A stretch of DNA of 64,000 nucleotides, taken from assembly GCA_022661535.1 (NCBI GenBank), contig JAKULF010000007.1, positions 3,782,001 to 3,846,000 of the forward strand, read 5' to 3'. A program made the translations under genes and the position numbers. How positions within the stretch are numbered: the first letter of the stretch is position 1; every line of letters begins with the position of its first letter. Origin of the DNA: Eutypa lata. Its lineage: Eukaryota > Ascomycota > Sordariomycetes > Xylariales > Diatrypaceae. Under the pieces are notes generated by a model. That model was given only the letters and a program-made list of their open reading frames with translations. It made no database searches and had not been told where the DNA came from. Positions 22,738 to 32,557 of this stretch are shown piece by piece.

Positions 22738-24870
22738 TCAACTGGGTGGGTTTCTAGGTGACGACACAGCATGATTCTCTGCTGGCGTGAGCCAGACGTC
22801 GACCTCCTTCCCACTATCAACTCCCACAGTGAACCGAGTTTCTTTCTGATCCTCCGCGAAATCCTCGCCATTCTCTAGATATTGGTCCACCAGTGGATCA
22901 GCAATCACCTCGTCAACCCCGACAAAGATGCTCCGAGCGCCCAGGCCGGGAACGTAACGATCGTCGGCGACCTTCGAGCAAACGACGCAGTCGTTCGTTA
23001 CGTCTAGTCGGATATTGCCGACCAGATTGTCCCCCTGCTTGGTCGGCGGCAGCTTGACGGGCTGCGCAAGTCTCGCTTCTAGTTCCATGATGCCCTTGTC
23101 GGCCACCACAGCCGCCTCGTCTGGCGAGAATGTCAGGAACGGAACTATCTTCGCGATCCGGCCTGTCAGCGGTGCTCCGAGGTGCGACACGCATTCTTCT
23201 CGGAGTCGGGCACTCAGCTGTTTCATGAGTGAAGAATGGCGTGATCCCGCAGTGTTGTTGTTGAAAATTGCTTTTCTGTTTGTTCTGCAGAACTCGTGGA
23301 TTGTGTCATCGAATGCGTTGGTGGCCAGAATCCAGATGGTCTCGGAACAGTTGACCTTCATCGAAATGCGACGGTCCATATACTCTCCTTCGAACGAGGG
23401 TTAGACATGTGCAACGTATTATCGTGAGGGCACGTACCATTTTCAAAGGGGAGGAGTAGAGCATTCCGAACCTCCTTACTTGTTTTCTCGAATTCATCCA
23501 TGAAGACGATAGATTTCCTCCCTGACATTGTGGCTAAGAAATTGTTCAAAGGGGATCCTGCTTGGTAGCCCTGATATGGAGGTTTAGGCCCGAATAACTC
23601 GTCTTCTCGAGTGAACATGGTACAATCGACAGTTAAGAGGTCCAAGGACATGAGCTCCCCAAACTTCCGCGCGAGCTCAGTCTTGCCATGGCCACTAGGT
23701 CCAGCAAACAGAAGCACCAGTGGTTTCTCTCTCGACATAGCTAGATGACTGAAATGGTTAGTCAAGACAAGCAGACGGGACACTGCTAACCTACGTTATA
23801 ATTTTTTGTTTCAACAGGTTCACTGCCATCTCCTGGCCGATGATAAGCATATGCAACCCGAGAACCTGTTCGGCGTCTTTTCTATACAGCAGAACTCGCT
23901 TGCGGCCAGAGCACGGATCGGCTTTCGATGCTTGATATAGTCGATAGCGTTGCGTAAGGCTCAAACAGGAGGCCAGTAGTCGTCGGAGGCCTCGGTTGCA
24001 CCAGAGATGGTTCCCATCCTTCGCGTTGTGCGGTTCTGCTTTTTCAGGGCCGGACTCAGGGAGTTCCTTGTTGTATGGACAGTAATACTCAGATGGGATG
24101 ACATCTGGGGAGGCTCCGAGACTGAGGAGCGTCCTCAGGGTCTCGGCTGCTTTGATACGTGGTCGGCTATCACGGAGGATTGCGAATGCGAGTAGGGGAA
24201 ACCGGGTTGGTCCATAAGTGGCATTGAGATCACCTCCGTACCTGACCCAGTGCCGAATTAACTCTGTGTTATCAGTCTCCACTATGTAGAAGATAGCTGG
24301 AAACCCTTCAATGTCCCCGTTGATGTTCTCTTCTAGTTCGACCCTGTCATTCTCCTTGTAGAGGGCCAAGTATTCTCGGATGAGATCTGCAGAGCTTCCT
24401 GACTGGATGCCGCTGATGACGTTATAGAGGTCAAATCCTTCTCCATCATATTCGGCTCTCAACGGGGAGCTAGAGAGTGGTATAGATGGCAATCCACTTA
24501 ACCAAGAAAATGAATCCTCTTGTTCTTGGTCGTCCGCTTTCGAGGTTGGTAGTGCTTCGTCAACTACGACGACCGAGGAGCTACTGGAGGTTACATGAGA
24601 ACCCTCTCTCTTTTTATCCTGCAAGTACTGAGCATCGAAGTCGGTGGGTTCTGCACATTTTCATCTTACCTGGGAGTTTAAGTAGGAAACGGCCTTGTCC
24701 ACATCCCCGTTGAAGCGCTGCAACGATCAGTCTCGCAGATAACCAATCACTACCAGTGGTCTTACCATCAAAGCCTTTTTAGCTTGTCTATTGGACGAAT
24801 TTGGGCATTGTTTCTTGACCAGTTGTGCCTGCATCCAGGGCTCAGGCGTTGCATTTGTTGAAACTGTCAT
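22738..24870 (-). CDS. UBA-like/ankyrin/AAA+ (ClpB-type) ATPase, Skd3-like architecture
   Basis: Five exons, 24870-24766, 24717-24670, 24618-23795, 23748-23438 and 23387-22738, give 645 aa. Exons 1-2 encode a helical, UBA-like segment (SNRQAKKALM then RFNGDVDKAVSYLNSQ). After a Ser/acidic linker, an ankyrin-like region lies at about 156-235 (IFYIVETDNTELIRHWVRYG; LRTLLSLGASPDV). A Clp-type entry (EQVLGLHMLIIGQEMAVNLL) leads into one AAA_2 domain: Walker A GPSGHGKT near 342-349, Walker B SIVFMDEFEK with D410/E411, sensor-1 ILATN near 453. Ankyrin plus one HSP100 ATPase domain is the order of mitochondrial disaggregase Skd3/CLPB. The UBA-like start and absence of a clear mitochondrial presequence point to a cytosolic, perhaps ubiquitin-linked, fungal variant. 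Substrate unknown. Starting at an internal Met would lose the UBA-like part. Confidence 0.85.
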
Positions 24871-27053
24871 CTTTCCTCAGGTAAAACGATAATTGGGGTT
24901 GGATAATATCGAGTTGGTCAATTGAAACGGTCTTGGTGGGATGAGGAAGTCATGGACGACGACATTAAGATTTTTACACGCAACCACATATCTTGCTCCT
25001 CGAATAGCCAATCAAGGCCGCTTGCAGAATCTTGTATCAGCGGAACATTGCAGTCGTTCCGTGCATATTCCCAGCAACACCAGCGTTTGCCCATATTGGC
25101 ACCTGAGCCAATCAAAAGCAACATTTGCTTCGACCGACCTAGATACATATACGTACCTTCAAGTAGTGTGCACACCATGACCCAAAGTTGATACTTCGTC
25201 GCCGGATGTCAAACAGAAAGCCCTCGGAACTACACCGTTAGGACCACGTCACGACACTGTGGACAATACGGGCGGAAATCAAGCTGGCCGACGAGCTGCA
25301 GTAGCCAACCTGTTTGCCTACGTGTCAGATATCATTCAGCAGGTCGACATGAGTGGAGAAGGAAATTAAAAATGTCTTGAATGCCGCTGCAGCTGAAAGA
25401 TGCCTATGTAGACAGGCAACGGGAACGAGAAGAGATCCTACGGGCACGTCGTCATGGTTCTCTTCATCCCCAGGCCAGTTCTATTGTGGGTGCTACTCAT
25501 CACTAAGTTGGAGGACTGTACAGGTACTCTCTATCTTTCTATGTGATCGTATAGAGAAAGTCTAGTCCGAGGGGGTTTAGGGAGAAAGGAGGAGTAGTAA
25601 TTAGGTAGCTAGGTTTTCTCGGCGAGTACTTCTTAGATGTCTCGTAGTTTGGTGCCAGTATGCCCGCCATAATCTATAATTAGGTTGTCTGGCCCCATGC
25701 TGCGTCCCAGTGCTGCTGTGTGTATCCGTCGATCCTTAGAAGAGATAAGCTGGTCTGATCTTTCCGCCCCGTCATCAGTCTCCTATCTTCGGGCAGGCTT
25801 CTGAAGGGCACTGCTGATACTCCGCGGGTGGCAGCTCAACCATATAAATCTACCTACTCCTTGTGTATGTCCGATGCCCCTTTAAAGTTTGCGCACCGCG
25901 AGATTGACTGCCTGATTAATATGATAACTGATAGCGTAGATCCAAGCACGAACGAACAAACGCATATTAAGAAATCCAGAAACAGAAGAGTACGTACTCA
26001 TGCAGAAGAGCTTAGATATATGTATCAATTTCAGGTCAAGTCAAGTCAAGCAAAGAACCTTCAACATCCAGCTCCACCTAAGGATTATCTAGCAGCAGCA
26101 ACAGGATTATGATAATCAGTAGCGACAGCAAGAGTCATTAGATACCTACTTAGGTAATAATAAGAATGTATATACATCGATCGTCGTGGACCTATGAACT
26201 TCCCCATAGTCTGTCTGTCTGTCCGTCCTCATTCTCTTTTCTTTTTCTCTCCTCATCCTTCTAACTAGCGTACCCAAAATAATAATAAAATGATAATAAT
26301 GCCCTTCTCCCCTTCTTTCCTTCATACGTACGTACGTATACGTAAAGCACGCGTCTATTGTTGAATGAGCGAGTCCTCAACTCGGCTGTTTCTCCTCCGT
26401 CTGTTGGTGTGTTTTTGCATGCAAAGCCCGTTATGTTATATCCTTCTTCGTGTGCTTTCCGTCTTACTAACCAATCAACCAACCAACCATACATCGGTCG
26501 ATAGATTGGATTGATCATCGTCGTGGGAAGTAGTAATAGTGGTTAGACGTTCCGCATCTTAGTTTTTTTTCTCATTATCGTCAGAAAAACAGAATAATAG
26601 CAGATAAGTAGTAAAGTAGTAATGGTAAAGTTTAGTAGTAGTGTCTGAATCAAGAAGAAAAAACCAACCAACCAACCAACCCCCAAACCCCCCAAATGAA
26701 GCAGAAAGCCACCATCATGACCCGATGACCGCCAACTAATCAATCAATCAATCAGTCAATCAATCAGCTATGTAGTTAAATCGATCATTTCATCCCATGA
26801 ATGCATGCTAGGCAAGGCAAAAGCAAAGCCAACAATAACAACCTCATGTCCTTCTTTTTCTTTCCATATATATGTATGTATTTCATGCATGGATGCGTGA
26901 GTGCGTGCATGCAGAACACGTCAAATTCATCCGTTCCCAAACTTTGCATTTTCCGTCATGTCGTCTTTCCAGCAGTAGGCTGTCTAGCAGCAGCGTATCA
27001 TCCATCTATCAGTTCAGTTCAATTCAATTCAGTGTAGCTCCTTCCTTCCGCAG
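24871..27053. other. Intergenic region with one coding-like remnant
   Basis: The first part is the AAA+ gene promoter. A 60-codon coding-like frame at 25187-25369 is listed separately. At 26660-26680 and 26735-26770 there are AACC and AATC/AGTC tetranucleotide repeats, close to the 3' end of the coiled-coil gene. Nothing else has family resemblance. Confidence 0.5.
25187..25369 (+). pseudogene. Possible terminal exon or remnant of an unidentified gene
   Basis: A 60-codon frame without an early Met reads smoothly, containing KALGTTPLGPRHDTVDNTGG and then QAGRRAAVANLFAYVSDIIQ before a stop at 25367-25369. The residue mix and the amphipathic C-terminal helix look like real protein, and it is the only frame of its kind in the area. 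No matching upstream exon is evident, and a TGA closes the frame just before it at 25178. It may be the last exon of a decayed gene or of a gene with an exon I did not find. I do not recognise the family. Confidence 0.3.
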
Positions 27054-29173
27054 CTAGTTTGCCGTCGGAGCAGCATGCATACCAACGTTCGCAGCAGCAT
27101 CGTCCTTCTTAGCCCAGGGCGACCAGCCACCCATCCAGCTCTGACGCTTGTTGTGGTTGTTCTCGCGCTCCTGCTTGGCGGCGGCCTCGGCCGTCTCCTG
27201 GACGAGCCGCAGGGGCCGGGGCTTGTTGCCCGCGATGGTCGTGCTCTTCTCGAAGTGGCCGCTGGGCGCGCGCGGTGGGCTCTGCGTCATGCTCGCTGAC
27301 GTCGACGGCGTGCCGCCGCTGTTATGGTCGCCACCGGCGGAATCACCACTCACGCTGCTCGTCTCGCTGCGCACGCTGCCCGGGAAGTTTCCCGCGGGTC
27401 CTGATGGGCCGTTGGTAGTGGGCGTCGACGCTGCCGATGAGGATCCCATCCGCGGCGACGAGAAGATCGACTGCGAGTGTCGTGGGTTGCTGAGCGTCGG
27501 GGACAGGGGCCCTTCGGGACCCTTGTACATGGCGTTAACGACGCCCGCCGCGCCCACAAACTGCTCGCTCATGGGCCGTCCACCGCGGCGTGTGCTCTGC
27601 GATCTGCCGAGGCCAATGGGAATCCGCGGCGCCGTCTCCGGGTTACTATGTGCTGACGGCTGTTGCTGCTCGGTAAACTGCGCCATAGACATAGGCCTAG
27701 GCTTAGGCCGGTTGTTGCCGATGGCGATAGATTTGGCCCGTTGAAGGAGTGATATGCCTTGTGAATCGGGCGGTGGGGCCGGCAGCTCCTTGTGGAGGTC
27801 ACTGCTACTGGTACTAGGCTTAGACTCGCCTGATTGATCAAGAATGTGTTCGAATTCTTGATGCTGTAGCAGCCTTTCGATGATTTTGTTGATATAGAGA
27901 GTCAAGGCCTTGTTCTGGTCCTTAGCCGCACGAATTTCGGTTTCCAGACGGCGAATCTGTTCCTCGGACTCATGATCACCGCCATCATTACTCACCGAGC
28001 CTAGCTCATCAGCCAGGCTTGTCCCGAGGTTGATCGAAACGATGCCACTGTTTGGACGGGTGCTGCTTGGGCGGCTTGGGCGGCCTTCAAGTGCATTTAG
28101 GGCATCTTGATTAGCCGAGACGCCCATATAACTGAAATCGCCCTTGCCAAAGTCGCCGTGGAGTGTCTTCTCTTGCAACAGCAGCTGATAGGACTCATTA
28201 TCTTCCATAAGCCGTGCATTGGCCATGCGGGCTTCCATGAGTAATCGTTCAACTTCATGTAGGCGTCCACCGCCCTGGTTTTCAGACTCGACAAGTTTGA
28301 TTTGCGCCTCGGCTAACTCGAGACGTAGCGATTCGATCAGCTTGTCCTTTTGAAGTAAGAGCTTTGAACCATTCCGAGAATCGCTCCGCTGGAGAGACGA
28401 AGGCGGGGCGAAGTTACCACTTTCCACGGTGGGAGAAGGATTGGTTGCTGTTGTTATGATTAGTCAAGTTCTATTAGATAGAGTCCTGCATGTGAGTGTA
28501 ATTCAGAGATGCAAAATGAATACCCACATTGTCTTGTTGGTCGGTTCTCCTCATCTGCTGCATTTCTCTGGTTCAGAGTATCCTTTAATCTGTTGATGAC
28601 AGCTTGCATTTCTTCTTCCCTGTTGGACATTTCTTCCTTCTCCTTCAACATAGAGCTTCTCTCGGCTTCGTATATGGTTTCCATCTCGCGTATCTGTCTT
28701 GCAGACTCCCTCTTCTCATTTCGTAGAGACTCAATCTGCTCCTCACTCTCGTGTACCCTCTCTTCCAACTTGGCCTGTTCCTTTATGGTTTCGTCTAGCC
28801 TGGACTGGAGGACTTCTGTTTGTTTCCTATATTGTTCTGCTGTGGAATCTGCTTTTCCCAACCTCTCTTTCAAGTCTTCAATCAAAGCGACGGCTTCAGC
28901 ACGGGCATCGTTGTCGACCTCTACAGACTGGCTTAATGACGAAGTGGCCCGGTGTGAAGCAGCGGCGCGAGCAGATACAGGTGTACCACCCCTGACGGAT
29001 CGCTGGCGGGTTGGTGTGCTACCAAGGGTTCCAGAGTTGATGGAAGTAGCTGTGGCCGAACGTCGATGTCCCGGAGGTGTCGAAGGACGTCGGTTCTCGG
29101 TGGCATTGGGGATACGACTATTGACACCGTTGACGCCGTTGGTGTGCGGCGGCTTCTTTGTTGTGGCGGACAT
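27054..29173 (-). CDS. Coiled-coil protein, 679 aa, function unknown
   Basis: Two exons, 29173-28528 and 28447-27054, are joined by an 80 bp intron (donor GTGGGT, branch GACTAATC, acceptor CAG) that splits a Ser codon. I chose the ATG at 29173 (ACATCATGTCC); the frame upstream begins only at a non-ATG codon. The N-terminus (to about 85) is Ser/Thr/Arg-rich. A long coiled coil fills about 95-215 (IEDLKERLGKADSTAEQYRK ... VINRLKDTLNQRN). A second follows in exon 2 (KDKLIESLRLELAEAQIKLV) and a third near LETEIRAAKDQNKALTLYIN. The last 250 residues are low-complexity Ser/Pro/Gly with a conserved-looking QSWMGGWSPWAKKD motif near the end. Fungal relatives are often called 'M protein repeat' proteins, which says nothing of function. 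A cytoskeletal or scaffold role is a guess. Confidence 0.85.
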
Positions 29174-31302
29174 GATGTTGTTCCGCAAAAAACAAAGACA
29201 ACAATAATAAAAAAGGACGAACTCAAACTAGAACTCGGTCTCAAACTCGGTCGGGGTAAGATAGATATATACCGAAGATGGTAATCTCGATAGATGAATA
29301 GAATGAATATGATCGTATGTTTCGTTTCTCCTCAGCAACTATCGGTCAGTCAGTCAGTCAGTCCAATGCTGATGAGGATGCTGATGGTAACTAATGCGAC
29401 AGATAAAAGAAGTAAAAAGTACACAGAGAACTAGTCATCAATGACGATGGAATGTCACATTCACTTTGAATCCAATGTATGTATGCATGTACGTACGTGT
29501 GTTGTACGTGTACGACGGGTACGGGGGAAAAAAAGATGAGTGGTAATGATTGTTTCGGAAAGCTGGAATTCAGTTCAGTTGCTGTTGCCCCGGGTCTCAG
29601 TGTCGTACTGATTGACAGACCGTTTGTTAATTGGTGGATATCTCCCCTTTTTATGGCTTAGTCTTCCTTAGCCCTTTCCTTACTTGACGAGCTTAACTAT
29701 TTTTGTCCCGTTTCAACGTTTAACAGCCCAGTAAGAGGTACCTACGTAGCGCCTAACTGCATACTAAGAGTAGTTATACACAGGTTACTACTCCAATACA
29801 TACATACATACACAAGCGCATGCACACACACACATACACATACACACACACAGCTTTCACCAAGGTAAGGTGCAATGATTTTCTGCAGATTGACAGGAGC
29901 CTTGCCTATGACATCTGACAAGAAAACTTAGAAGTATCAGCTGAAGTTTCGAGTTGTACTCAGCCACATTTCTTCAATACGAAGATCTTACGCCACCCAC
30001 CGTGTGGCTGTTATATGTAAGTAAAGAAGGCTGGAGGGACAGAGGGACAAGAATAAGTGGGCGGAGCACGGTAAGTCGAAGTCACTGATTGTTGGGGTTC
30101 CAGTTTTCCTAAAGTCGCTGAGTCGGTAGTTATCTCTTCATAACTAGAGCTCTAATGTGTCCTTACTTGATAGGGGCAAAAGGGGGTAGGCTAACTTAGG
30201 TAGGTAATCTTGAGCTTCCATATCGCGATGAGTTTTCCTGTTTACATATGGAGACTCTACATGAAATCACCGATTATGCACTGGAGACTGGATTCATAGT
30301 CCAGAGTTCGCATCGCAGTAATAAGGGACCTTAGGTATATGCCGGGGGCTTTAAATTATCTAAAGGAGACTTTCATGCTAGAGAAACGATGGTACGAAGG
30401 TAGCGGTCAAAAGTTAGAGGACTCGGATACTTTGCCCTACAGTGAGCTTAAGTACCATTATGCACAGTATACAACACGCGTAGGTGGTTAAGGGCCCTAG
30501 CGTCACTAAAGATATTCACCTTCTAGCTTATCTCTCCCCTGTACGATGGAGGTCTTTTAATGGACTATCCGCTAATCGATATTGTCAGCAAGGTACACAG
30601 TTTTATTTGACTTATCCACACTAGGCCCCGATGGTTCATGAGTCCTCTAACTTTTGACCGCTACCTTCGTAGGAGCTGCTGATCTGGCCTAAGTTCCAAA
30701 GGCACTTGCGCACTTAAGTAAGCCTTCTTTTCTGCGGGTCTTTGTCTGCCCTTTTTAGAATAGCGTTGTAACTATATCACGTGACGAGAGCTACCGACTA
30801 CAGGAGTATCTTTCACACAAGCGCCAGCTTGTCTTTCACCTTCAGACATTCAGGAGTGTTAGTTCAGTAGAGATATTTATACAAATTGGTAGTGCCCATA
30901 TCAACTACAATACAGACTCTAAAGTAGTTCATAGCACTAGGTCTTATCTACTTTCTAAAGAACGTTGCCATATTTTCCTACTAGTGACTCGGTTGGATCT
31001 ACCATGACATGGCTTCAGAAACGCAACCACCAAAAACTAGCCCTTCCCGCACTTCCCTTTGCCTAGAAATCCCAAGCCAATTACCCTTCTTGGGTTCTAT
31101 AGAAACCGTACATGGTTGATCATTAATTCAGTGCTCGTGAGAAGCCCTAGTACTCCTAGGTGATAGCCACTCTGCCAATTCAGATTGCACGCCGCTCATG
31201 ATATCCCCCTTTCTCTTGTTAGAGCCAGGGCCGGCAACGGCGGTCTAAACCATTGCTGCCTTCCCGTCGACGTAGCCGCTCACTACCATAGAAGTTCAGA
31301 GC
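29174..31302. other. Intergenic region with simple repeats and a MITE
   Basis: It holds the coiled-coil gene promoter with an AGTC repeat (29344-29362), CATA/CACA repeats (29795-29850), and the 275 bp MITE listed separately. No coding frame has family resemblance. Confidence 0.55.
30393..30671. mobile_element. 275 bp MITE with perfect 30 bp terminal inverted repeats and TA target duplication
   Basis: The left repeat at 30395-30424 begins CGAAGGTAGCGGTCAAAAGT and ends TTAGAGGACTC. The right repeat at 30640-30669 is its exact reverse complement. TA flanks both ends (30393-30394 and 30670-30671). The interior of 215 bases has no ORF. Short length, perfect inverted repeats and TA duplication identify a non-autonomous element of the Tc1/mariner/pogo type. 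The perfect repeats suggest a recent insertion. No second copy was noticed in this window. Confidence 0.85.
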
Positions 31303-32557
31303 TCAGTAAGGACTGAAAGCCGCGTGCCCAAAGCCGCTGCATCTCCGAAACAAGGTGCCATTCAGTTGTTTCACTAGCTCACTTATTCGGGATTCAGGTT
31401 CGTCGAAGAAATTCGTCCGTAGCTGGCGGAAAGCCGCCCGTCGAAGGCTCTCAGAGATGCGGAAGTCCATCGGTTGATAGTGCTCGATTTGTTGAGGCGT
31501 GTAGAAAGATGGCGGCATTATGAGATATTCCATGCCGTGGTATACAATGCATGGAGCTGCTAGTGAATACATTAATCCTATCTCATACCTCGTGTTTTTG
31601 AGGAAGAAATAGTCATAGATTGGGCTAAGGCCTTGTACTCGCGCCGAACGAGTCGCTACATCGACACTGCCCTGGAGGCGTCGACCACCCAAAGGTTTGT
31701 CTACAACGAGTTAGTCATATTACTGCCATGGGGGGTACATCGGAAAGCTCTCACCGTCGTTAATGCAATACATTAGGAACATATATATACGCGTAACGTG
31801 GGCCCTTTGGCGGGACGAAAAACATTGCGAGAATGCGTCCCACAAGGGATCTGGTAGGTGCTTGCCTGCGGGCCGCGGGTGCAGAATGTGACAGATTATG
31901 GCGATGATGTAGACAGCCCTGTGGGCCGTTCCTAGGTCTGGATGTGTGGGAGCTTGTCTATCCCTGAGGCAGAAATCAACATAGTCGCGTGCAAGACGGA
32001 GAGCCGAGTCGTGGAATGCGCAGATATACCGAACAGACCGGAGACTGAGGCTCTTCTCTGGCAGCGAAGCTAACTTCTCGCGGGGCTTGAGGTAGTGGTC
32101 GCGATATTCCTGGAAGTCCTGCAGCTTTGCGGGTTGTAGAGGGTTGTGCTTCGAAGGCTTCCACTCAGCCACTGCAGCATTGGGGGTCAGCAATTACTAA
32201 TTTACGTATGTCTTGGCGAGGTCTAGGAGTTATTCAGGAGTAAATACCTCCCGAACATGGCCGTTCCAGTAACTTCAAGCACTGTAAATAGGTGCAGAGG
32301 GAAGAAGATAACCCCTAAAATTACTTACCTGCCGCAGCGTGATGGGCAATTGCCATCTGGATCGACTCTGGTGTACAGTGATTGCGGAGCAGACTGTTGG
32401 CAAGGATCAATTGATAACCTTTCGCCACGCCACAGAATCGCTTGGAGGTAAGCATAAGATTCAGGACATCGTCAGGCTTGAGGCAGGACATGATATTGGC
32501 AAGAAGCTCGTTGGGGAGCTTCTCGACGGTGCTCATTCGGGTATTGTTGGTAGACAT
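31303..32557 (-). CDS. F-box domain protein, 347 aa
   Basis: Three exons, 32557-32329, 32171-31755 and 31700-31303, all with phase-1 junctions. Exon 1 contains the F-box near the N-terminus, STVEKLPNELLANIMSCLKP followed by DDVLNLMLTSKRFCGVAKGY, which would bind Skp1 and recruit a target to an SCF ubiquitin ligase. The rest has no leucine-rich or WD repeats; it resembles the helical C-terminal regions of the large, fast-evolving fungal F-box families (RLARDYVDFCLRDRQAPTHP, EIGLMYSLAAPCIVYHGMEY). Introns have GTAAGT or GTGAGA donors and TAG/CAG acceptors. A second Met lies seven residues in, so the start could be at 32536. Target unknown. Confidence 0.8.

Noticed and set aside
24922..25191. 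Overlapping ORFs on both strands upstream of the AAA+ gene
   Set aside because: Three frames are open at once over the same bases, none with family resemblance; most likely promoter DNA.
27148..27744. 198-codon ORF antisense to the coiled-coil gene
   Set aside because: Overlaps an identified coding exon in the opposite sense and has Gly/Leu/Pro shadow composition.
29174..29188. Start of the coiled-coil gene five codons upstream
   Set aside because: That position is TTG, not ATG; the ATG at 29173 has good context.
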